Assembly (NCBI GenBank): GCA_002439755.1
Contig: DJPH01000002.1
Coordinates: forward strand, 1 to 9,966
Direction: 5' to 3'
Length of the DNA: 9,966 nucleotides
Source: Prevotellaceae bacterium UBA6417
GTDB lineage: Bacteria; Bacteroidota; Bacteroidia; Bacteroidales; Bacteroidaceae
Made by a program: the position numbers and the translations under genes. Shown piece after piece: positions 1 through 4,589 of this stretch. Position 1 is the stretch's first letter. Each line of letters begins with the position of its first letter. The notes below the pieces were generated by a model. The model worked only from the letters and a program-made list of their open reading frames with translations, was not told where the DNA came from and did not search any database.

Positions 1-1188
1 CAGCTGAAAGAGGCCTTCAAGACTTTCATGAGCCATGTGGGCCAGCTCGAGCCCAACAAGTGGTACAACATCTTCGGTGGTTCTACCTACGACTACACAA
101 AAGATCAGCCCATCTACCTCAACAGTACATCAACGGGTGACCAGCTGCACATCGGTGCTTATCCTGTCGAAGCCGATGCGACTATCGACCCCTATTCCCT
201 CTGGCGTCTTGTTCCCATGGAAGGACAGGAGCCAACAGGCAATGCCGTAGGTTGCTATGCCATCCAGAACATGGGTACGGGACAGTACTTCGGTGCTTAT
301 CGTGGAAAGGGTGCTGAATACTCACCGCTGATGTCGCACGAGAAGACTCCCTACAACATCTATTACTATGGTAACGGTAAGTTCAAGATGCAGCAGGTAG
401 GCGTTGAAGATCCTTTCGACTGCCTCAAGACCGACAAGACTAATTTCATAGTTCTCAACTATCCGGCCGATGGAGGCGAGCAGCAATCATTCATCTTCAA
501 ACCTACTGAAAGCGAAATTGTAGGCATCACATGGTATTTCGACAACAGCCTCAACACCATGGTACTGCCTTGGGCCGTTGACGGACTCGCAGAATACAAT
601 AGCGGAATCAGCGAAGCTACAATCAAAACCTATGCCGTGAAGAGCCTCACAACAACGGAAACAGGCAGTCGTCTCGAACTGAAAGAGAAGTCTTCCTTTG
701 AAGCAGGTGAACCCTTCATCATCGCTGTCAACGACTACACAAAGTGTGACAATGAGAAGAAGCAGCCGGTTTACTTCCCCACTCCGGCAACCGTTACCGA
801 TACATCTGCCATCGTTGCCAACGGACTCATCGGAACATTGCAGGGCATGACAGTGGCAGCTCCGGGTATGGGTATCTTCAATTATGATGCCGCTACCACA
901 AGCTGGAAGCTCGCTGCAAGCACGGCCAACCAATTCATCAGCGGACGTTACGGCTATATCGACCCGAAGAAGGTTGTCAACGAAGAAGGCGAAACCGACC
1001 TCGTTCTGGAAACAGCAGACCAAGTAACGGCAGTGAAACCGTTCATCGTTACCAAAACCACCGATAAGGTAAATGTCTACAGCATCGACGGCAAGCTCCT
1101 CAAGCGCAACGTCAAGGCAACAGACGCACAAAAGGGCCTGAAGAAAGGCATCTACATCATCGGTAAGAAAAAGATTGCCGTGAAGTAA
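1..1188 (+). CDS. Secreted modular surface protein with type IX-like C-terminal tail (5' end outside window)
   Basis: The frame is open from base 1 (Q-L-K-E-A-F-K-T-F-M), so the ATG at 28 is internal and the gene starts left of the window; 395 residues are visible. Residues about 19-170 look like a ricin-type beta-trefoil: Trp/Tyr-rich with repeats such as WYNIFGG, SLWRLVP, CYAIQNMGTGQYFG and SFIFKP. Residues about 175-345 are two beta-rich stretches of a kind common in Prevotella surface proteins (MVLPWAVDG, AGEPFIIAVND, FISGRYGYIDP). The last 51 residues (345-395) resemble a type IX secretion/Por C-terminal domain: FIVTK, VYSIDGKLLKR, then GLKKGIYIIGKKKIAVK. By family logic it is exported and held at the cell surface, perhaps binding glycan. 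The catalytic part, if any, lies upstream and cannot be named. Codons favour AAC, CTC, AAG and CGT, unlike the AT-rich genes to the right, which suggests high expression. Family placement is by eye. Confidence 0.8.
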   Translation, partial: QLKEAFKTFMSHVGQLEPNKWYNIFGGSTYDYTKDQPIYLNSTSTGDQLHIGAYPVEADATIDPYSLWRLVPMEGQEPTGNAVGCYAIQNMGTGQYFGAYRGKGAEYSPLMSHEKTPYNIYYYGNGKFKMQQVGVEDPFDCLKTDKTNFIVLNYPADGGEQQSFIFKPTESEIVGITWYFDNSLNTMVLPWAVDGLAEYNSGISEATIKTYAVKSLTTTETGSRLELKEKSSFEAGEPFIIAVNDYTKCDNEKKQPVYFPTPATVTDTSAIVANGLIGTLQGMTVAAPGMGIFNYDAATTSWKLAASTANQFISGRYGYIDPKKVVNEEGETDLVLETADQVTAVKPFIVTKTTDKVNVYSIDGKLLKRNVKATDAQKGLKKGIYIIGKKKIAVK

Positions 1189-1223
1189 TCACGAACTACA
1201 CAATTAATAACTTTTCTCAATCG

Positions 1224-1256
1224 AGGCGCAGGTCGGCAAACGGCCTGCGCCTTTTT
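1224..1256 (+). terminator. Intrinsic terminator of the surface-protein gene
   Basis: A perfect 9-bp stem AGGCGCAGG / CCTGCGCCT (1224-1232 and 1244-1252), extendable by a G-T and a C-G pair, closes a short loop and runs into five T residues (1252-1256). It lies 35 bases after the stop codon at 1186-1188. Confidence 0.9.
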
Positions 1257-1290
1257 GCATAACGTACAACAGCAGATAAGCCGCACCGTA

Positions 1291-1444
1291 GTACTATCTT
1301 GTAATTCGCCACATTAAACATTGGAGTCTGCAACATTAAACATAAGAGCTTTCCATATTAAACATAGGAGCCTGCAACTTACTATCCGGAAGCCTGCCAC
1401 ATACTATATGAGAAGCCGTAAGATACCAAACATGAAGCCACAAT
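1291..1444. repeat. Seven-unit degenerate 22-bp tandem array
   Basis: Seven consecutive units start at 1291, 1313, 1335, 1357, 1379, 1401 and 1423. The best-preserved three (1313, 1335, 1357) begin ATTAAACAT and continue with a GGAG-like core and a CTGCAAC-like end; units 1313 and 1357 agree at 20 of 22 positions by hand count. Units 1291, 1379 and 1401 share a TACTAT variant near the start. Units 1379, 1401 and 1423 share AAGCC, shifted by one base in the last two. The period is not a multiple of three, so this is not coding. It ends 37 bases before the -33 box of a rightward promoter. Function is unknown; it could be a relic of replication slippage or a run of phased binding sites about two helical turns apart. 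Confidence 0.75.
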
Positions 1445-1481
1445 CCGGTATATCTTATTAAAATGGAATGTTGAAAATACG

Positions 1482-1512
1482 TTTGGTAATCAAAGTAAAG
1501 CAATTACCTTTG
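1482..1512 (+). promoter_or_regulatory. Consensus Bacteroidota promoter facing right
   Basis: TTTG (1482-1485) and TACCTTTG (1505-1512, fitting TAnnTTTG) are separated by 19 bases, an exact match to the Bacteroidota housekeeping promoter form. Transcription would start near 1518-1520. No protein gene follows for nearly 400 bases, so the product is either an untranslated RNA or a very long leader. Confidence 0.65.
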
Positions 1513-1518
1513 CAGCAT

Positions 1519-1631
1519 AAAACAGAAAATTGGATATGGTATATCTAAATAGAGTCTTTGACGTGCAACTTAAAGCACACCTTAAAGCAATGGGGCAGTG
1601 CTTATAGAGGGGTCGAAATTTTCTCTTTTTT
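1519..1631 (+). ncRNA. Possible short RNA from the 1482-1512 promoter
   Basis: The stretch after the promoter has no convincing ORF. It contains an AAGCAC / GTGCTT pairing (1573-1578 and 1598-1603), a direct repeat CTTAAAGCA (1569-1577 and 1581-1589), and a weak stem AGAGGGG / TTTTCTCT (1606-1626, partly G-U) running into six T residues (1626-1631). That gives a candidate RNA of about 110 bases. The terminator is poor and both ends are estimates; read-through towards 1899 is an equally good reading. Confidence 0.25.
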
Positions 1632-1681
1632 AATTCAGCCAACAGGTTATACGAAATATACTAATGAGGAAGTAATCGGGG

Positions 1682-1711
1682 AAAATAAAAAATGGGATAC
1701 CACCGTATCCC
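1682..1711 (-). terminator. Intrinsic terminator of the candidate small RNA
   Basis: Read on the minus strand, GGGATAC (1711-1705), loop GGTG and GTATCCC (1700-1694) form a perfect 7-bp stem. It is followed by ATTTTTTATTTT (1693-1682). The T tract lies on the minus-strand side only, which fixes the direction. Confidence 0.75.
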
Positions 1712-1748
1712 AACCTTGTTAACCTTAAATCTAATACTATGAAAAACA
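1682..1748 (-). ncRNA. Candidate small non-coding RNA, about 65 nt
   Basis: On the minus strand a consensus promoter (1785-1754) is followed by an AT-rich leader of about 37 bases that includes CATAGTATTAGATTTAAGG and GGTTAACAAGGTT. It then meets a terminator hairpin (1711-1694) and a T tract. Start near 1748 and end near 1682-1687 are inferred from the promoter and terminator positions. There is no room for a protein. A promoter, a short body and a terminator packed into about 100 bases is the layout of a free-standing small RNA or an attenuated leader. I have an unverified impression that this leader recurs in Bacteroidales genomes; known Bacteroidales RNA motifs in Rfam, such as Bacteroidales-1, are the first thing to compare. 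Target and function are unknown. Confidence 0.55.
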
Positions 1749-1753
1749 CAATG

Positions 1754-1785
1754 CAAAGATACGCTCAAATGGTATTTCCTCCAAA
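1754..1785 (-). promoter_or_regulatory. Consensus Bacteroidota promoter for the minus-strand small RNA
   Basis: Minus-strand TTTG (1785-1782) and TATCTTTG (1761-1754) are 20 bases apart, matching both boxes and the spacing of the Bacteroidota promoter. The expected start is about six bases on, near 1748. Confidence 0.7.
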
Positions 1786-1868
1786 TTATTTCAAGAGAAA
1801 ATTTCATATATATGATTTTTTAACACACATGCTGATTCAAATGCCATCATTACATGACAGAAAATACT

Positions 1869-1876
1869 TATTTTTG
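1869..1876 (+). promoter_or_regulatory. -7 box upstream of the methyltransferase-like gene
   Basis: TATTTTTG fits TAnnTTTG and lies 22 bases before the TTG start at 1899. I see no clear TTTG box 19-21 bases upstream, so this is a half-supported promoter with a very short leader. Confidence 0.4.
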
Positions 1877-1898
1877 TGCCATACAATAGAAAACTGAA

Positions 1899-2501
1899 TT
1901 GATTTTGAACTTCCTAATTTGGATATCAAGATTTGTACGCCGAAAAGGATTCGGCGTACAATCTCCATTTGCCTATAACCTGATATGCAATGTTGTCAAC
2001 GAAAAAGGTATGTATTATTCGTATAGCCTCTTGCAGCAGGAGCGTATGAAAAAACCGAAATCAGAACTTAGGAACAACCTGAAATCGGACAAGCTGTTAT
2101 TTCGCCTGGCCAATTACATACAACCGGCTATCATGATTTTTCCTGAAAAGGAATTTTCAATGAGCAAGCGTTACGCCATGTCCGGATGCAAAACCGCACG
2201 CGCTGTCACTTACGAAGACTATTCCGAATTGCCACAATTAGTCCAATGGGGAATCCAGACTGAGCTATTATATATACGAGGTGACGCATGCGATGAAAAG
2301 ACTTTACTTGATATCATCTCACAATTGCATGAACACTCTTTGCTCATTGTAGAAAACATCTACAGGAACAAACAGGCCAAACATCTTTGGCGCATGCTAA
2401 CCGACAGCTCATCAGCAATACTTACATTTGATTTATATAGCTGCGGACTGGTGCTTTTTGATAGAAAATACATAAAACAGCATTACATAGCCGGTTTTTA
2501 A
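1899..2501 (+). CDS. Degenerate class I methyltransferase-like protein (200 aa, TTG start)
   Basis: The ends resemble a Bacteroidota family annotated as SAM-dependent methyltransferase. The N-terminus has RKGFGVQSPFAYNLI (residues 15-29; family form xHSPFAFxxI) and the C-terminus has ILTFDLYSCGLVLFDRKYIKQHYIAGF-like sequence (174-200), read as the last strands of the fold. Between them the glycine-rich SAM-binding loop expected after KLLFRLANYIQP (residues 65-76) is missing: the segment reads IMIFPEKEFSMSKRYAMSG. It may therefore have no methyltransferase activity. The start must lie after the in-frame TAG at 1887-1889; TTG at 1899 is the first usable codon and keeps the conserved N-terminus, whereas the first ATG would remove 37 residues. 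It is probably cotranscribed with the adenosyltransferase 12 bases downstream. The methyltransferase link is from memory of the family and is moderate; that it is a gene is much surer. Confidence 0.8.
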   Translation: MILNFLIWISRFVRRKGFGVQSPFAYNLICNVVNEKGMYYSYSLLQQERMKKPKSELRNNLKSDKLLFRLANYIQPAIMIFPEKEFSMSKRYAMSGCKTARAVTYEDYSELPQLVQWGIQTELLYIRGDACDEKTLLDIISQLHEHSLLIVENIYRNKQAKHLWRMLTDSSSAILTFDLYSCGLVLFDRKYIKQHYIAGF

Positions 2502-2513
2502 TCTCGTCAGAAT

Positions 2514-3056
2514 ATGAAAAAATCAAGAATATACACACGACAAGGAGATAGCGGATGCACATCATTGGCTAACGGGAAACGAGTAAGCAAATCATCAATT
2601 AGAATTGAAGCTTATGGAACCATAGACGAACTGAACAGTCAGATCGGGCTGTTGGCTGCCATAACAACAGATACTGACGAAGCAGCCTTTTTGATTGGCA
2701 TACAGCGCCGGCTCTTTACGATCGGTGGCATCCTCGCAACAGAAGAATCTGAAAGCAAAGCTTTGAATTGCATGAAACCAGACTATATCGATGAAATAGA
2801 AGAACGCATCGATTTGAATGATGCCCAACTGCCACCATTAAAAGCATTCATACTGCCGGGAGGCTGCATGGCGGCAGCAGTTGCACACGTGTGCCGCACT
2901 GTATGCCGACGTGCAGAAAGGCAAATTGTTGCACTGTCGGAAGTAGCACCGGTAGATAAGATTTTGCAATGTTACATTAACAGATTGTCCGATTATCTGT
3001 TTGTTTTAGCCCGTAAGCTAAACTTCACAGAGAAAGCAGAGGAAAAAAACCTGTAA
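2514..3056 (+). CDS. pduO: PduO-type cob(I)alamin adenosyltransferase
   Basis: It transfers the adenosyl group of ATP to reduced cobalamin, making adenosylcobalamin for enzymes such as methylmalonyl-CoA mutase, in the cytoplasm. The 180 residues match the usual length and carry the family blocks in order: YTRQGDSGCT (7-16, the ATP-binding N-terminal loop), R30 and E32 before YGTIDELN (34-41), FILPGG (112-117), HVCRTVCRRAER (125-136, with the arginines and glutamate matching the catalytic region of human MMAB) and NRLSDYLFVLAR (156-167). No key block is missing. The start ATG at 2514 gives the normal MKKSRIYT N-terminus. It follows the methyltransferase-like gene by 12 bases and has no promoter of its own that I can see; no cobalamin riboswitch is apparent upstream. 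The gene symbol follows the PduO family name; the pathway is not a pdu operon here. Confidence 0.93.
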   Translation: MKKSRIYTRQGDSGCTSLANGKRVSKSSIRIEAYGTIDELNSQIGLLAAITTDTDEAAFLIGIQRRLFTIGGILATEESESKALNCMKPDYIDEIEERIDLNDAQLPPLKAFILPGGCMAAAVAHVCRTVCRRAERQIVALSEVAPVDKILQCYINRLSDYLFVLARKLNFTEKAEEKNL

Positions 3057-3059
3057 TCG

Positions 3060-3090
3060 TTTGGGAGTTTGTATGAATATCGTATTTTTG
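3060..3090 (+). promoter_or_regulatory. Consensus Bacteroidota promoter for the DUF2795 gene
   Basis: TTTG (3060-3063), 19 bases, then TATTTTTG (3083-3090) matches both boxes and spacing. It begins just after the adenosyltransferase stop codon and would give a leader of about 48 bases before the ATG at 3145. Confidence 0.75.
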
Positions 3091-3144
3091 CGTGAGTTTT
3101 GAGAAGAACTTCGCAACATAAGCTGTAAAGAAAAACAAATCATC

Positions 3145-3366
3145 ATGTATTGGACACTAGAATTGGCATCAAAATTGGAAGATGCACCTTGGCCGGCAAC
3201 CAAGGACGAGCTCATAGACTACGCCATGCGTTCGGGAGCACCAATGGAAGTGGTAGAAAATCTTCAAGAAATAGAAGACGAGGGTGAACCGTATGACTCG
3301 ATAGAAGATTTATGGCCTGATTATCCCACTAAAGAAGACTTCTTCTTTAATGAGGATGAATATTAG
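3145..3366 (+). CDS. DUF2795 family small acidic protein
   Basis: This 73-residue protein matches the short DUF2795 proteins found across Bacteroidota, including MYWTLELASKLEDAPWPAT at the start, then KDELIDYAMRSGAPMEVVENL (a helical segment), and the acidic tail with DLWPDYPTKEDFFFNEDEY. No enzyme motif, signal peptide or membrane segment is visible, so it is expected in the cytoplasm. Its function is unknown. The very strong conservation I recall for this family suggests a general role. It has its own perfect promoter (3060-3090) and a strong terminator (3403-3453), so it is likely monocistronic. The ATG at 3145 begins the family-typical MYWTLE sequence, which fixes the start. Confidence 0.93.
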   Translation: MYWTLELASKLEDAPWPATKDELIDYAMRSGAPMEVVENLQEIEDEGEPYDSIEDLWPDYPTKEDFFFNEDEY

Positions 3367-3380
3367 TTGAAAAACATGAC

Positions 3381-3398
3381 CCGACTTGCTATAGTCGG
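3381..3398 (+). other. Small hairpin after the DUF2795 gene
   Basis: CCGACT (3381-3386) and AGTCGG (3393-3398) form a perfect 6-bp stem with a 6-base loop, 14 bases after the stop codon. No T tract follows, so it is not a terminator alone; it may stabilise the mRNA 3' end ahead of the larger hairpin. Confidence 0.4.
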
Positions 3399-3402
3399 AA
3401 TG

Positions 3403-3453
3403 GCATTATAAAAAGCCGTGGTATATATTGTGTACCACGGCTTTTTATAATGC
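3403..3453. terminator. Shared bidirectional terminator, 21-bp perfect inverted repeat
   Basis: The arms 3403-3423 and 3433-3453 are exact reverse complements over 21 bases, with a 9-base loop (3424-3432). The core AAAAAGCCGTGGTA / TACCACGGCTTTTT gives a GC-rich stem with a T tract on either strand, so it can end DUF2795 transcription rightward and HU transcription leftward. The HU stop codon lies 7 bases to the right. Confidence 0.93.
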
Positions 3454-3459
3454 TATTTT

Positions 3460-3723
3460 TTAACCCAAGATATTCGATGAAGCTTTGAACTTGAATTGTT
3501 TCTTTTCAGGTATTTCAATGACCTGCTTTGTAAGCGGATTGATACCTTTGCGAGCTGATCTTGTAACAGTCTCGAAAGTTCCGAAGCCTATCAATGCCAC
3601 TTTCTCATCTTTTTTTACTGTCTCAACAATTGCATCAATCGTTGCATCCAAGGCTTTTTTTGCCTCGATTTTCGTTAAGCCTGCTTTTTCAGCAATAACG
3701 TTTACTAAATCTGTCTTGTTCAT
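3460..3723 (-). CDS. HU family DNA-binding protein
   Basis: This small histone-like protein acts as a dimer that bends and packs DNA in the nucleoid. From the ATG at 3723 it has 87 residues. MNKTDLVNVIAEKAGLTK (1-18) is the standard HU N-terminus, GFGTF (46-50) the conserved turn, and about 53-75, with RSARKGINP, the beta-arm whose proline (63) intercalates in the minor groove. A longer start at 3729 would use TTG and add only M-Y before the family-typical MNK, so ATG at 3723 is preferred. It has its own promoter (3788-3818) and shares the terminator at 3403-3453 with the convergent DUF2795 gene. Nothing in the sequence separates HU from IHF subunits decisively, but length and arm sequence favour HU. 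Confidence 0.96.
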   Translation of the reverse strand: MNKTDLVNVIAEKAGLTKIEAKKALDATIDAIVETVKKDEKVALIGFGTFETVTRSARKGINPLTKQVIEIPEKKQFKFKASSNILG

Positions 3724-3787
3724 ATACAATTAGTTTTGGAATATAATATCAAACTGTAGTATTCGCACTTAAGTGCTTTGCTGATTG

Positions 3788-3818
3788 CAAATATACAGAA
3801 TGTATTTTTAAAGTCCAA
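3788..3818 (-). promoter_or_regulatory. Promoter of the HU gene
   Basis: On the minus strand TATATTTG (3795-3788) fits TAnnTTTG exactly, and TTG (3818-3816, in ATTGGAC) lies 20 bases upstream as a one-mismatch -33 box. The leader would be about 58 bases. The rest of the 3730-3954 gap is AT-rich and I see no terminator for the DUF4294 gene or any other gene in it. Confidence 0.65.
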
Positions 3819-3954
3819 TTTTTTTATTAATAAACATAGGCCCAACAGCTATTTTCTGTCAGAAATTCATATTTGCACGAGTCTAATCTGATTTTTGCTT
3901 TGAAACAAGCACGTTTTGAGTGTTTTCGGCAATCTGTAATTTGAACCAAAGGAA

Positions 3955-4578
3955 CTATATCTGACCACTCTCAACCATACGGACAATACGTTCCGTATAT
4001 TTGTCACTCCCTTCGGGATCATAATGCTTAGTGAGGCTATTGCCAAAAAGACCGGCCACAACTTGATATACACCGGCCTTAAGCGGCCCTAAAAAAGCCT
4101 TTACCATTTCATAGGAAGTTTGTCCGCATTCACGGTCAATCAACTTTACAAGCAGTTTTCCTTGTGAGCGCGACAGCTTTTTGACTATTGGGGCATATTG
4201 TTCCTTTATTCCTTTTTCGACAAGAGCAATATGGCGTTTTCGAGCCTTTTCATTCGGCAGGGACTGCAAGTAGTCATGAGTTTCTATCAAAGTGGTTCTT
4301 ACCAATTGTGCATATGGAAAAACCAATTTGATATTCCTCACCATACGATTGTAACGTTCACGTTCGGACTTGTTTTTAAATGTAAGGGGCGAATAGCGGT
4401 AGAATTCGTGCAGCCTGACATTAGGTATGCTATCACCATGATAATAAGCGCGATTTACATGGACATAAACAGCCACCTGCAATGTATCGCCATTTTTCTT
4501 ATCAGTCAGGCTATTGGCCTTCACTTGCAAAGCTGTAAGCAAAGATGCAAGTACTAAGAATAGAAACAAACGATTCAT
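3955..4578 (-). CDS. DUF4294 exported protein
   Basis: A 207-residue protein with a signal peptide: MNRLFLFLVLASLLTALQVKA (1-21), with cleavage likely after the VKA. The mature part matches what I know of DUF4294, found in Bacteroidota: YYHGDSIPNVRLHEFYRY (45-62), then SERERYNRMVRNIKLVFPYAQLV (71-93), a positively charged region, and TSYEMVKAFLGPLKAGVY. No catalytic motif is recognisable and no lipobox cysteine follows the signal, so it is probably periplasmic or outer-membrane associated by some other means. It lies 11 bases downstream of the PgpH-like gene and is almost certainly cotranscribed with it. Function unknown. Confidence 0.88.
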   Translation of the reverse strand: MNRLFLFLVLASLLTALQVKANSLTDKKNGDTLQVAVYVHVNRAYYHGDSIPNVRLHEFYRYSPLTFKNKSERERYNRMVRNIKLVFPYAQLVRTTLIETHDYLQSLPNEKARKRHIALVEKGIKEQYAPIVKKLSRSQGKLLVKLIDRECGQTSYEMVKAFLGPLKAGVYQVVAGLFGNSLTKHYDPEGSDKYTERIVRMVESGQI

Positions 4579-4589
4579 TTTCGGTTATT

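Noticed and set aside
487..1131. A 214-codon minus-strand frame inside the surface-protein gene
   Set aside because: Cysteine-rich shadow of a well-formed coding frame with clear domains; no family resemblance.
1291..1444. CRISPR array
   Set aside because: The 22-base units are contiguous with no unique spacers, and no cas gene is present.
1739..1897. A 52-codon plus-strand frame starting MKNTMQRYAQ that ends 1 base before the TTG start at 1899
   Set aside because: Its first part is antisense to a promoter with two matching boxes and to the candidate small RNA. It has no family resemblance and an irregular composition.
3724..3729. HU start at 3729
   Set aside because: That codon is TTG and adds only two residues before the conserved MNKTDL; ATG at 3723 fits the family.
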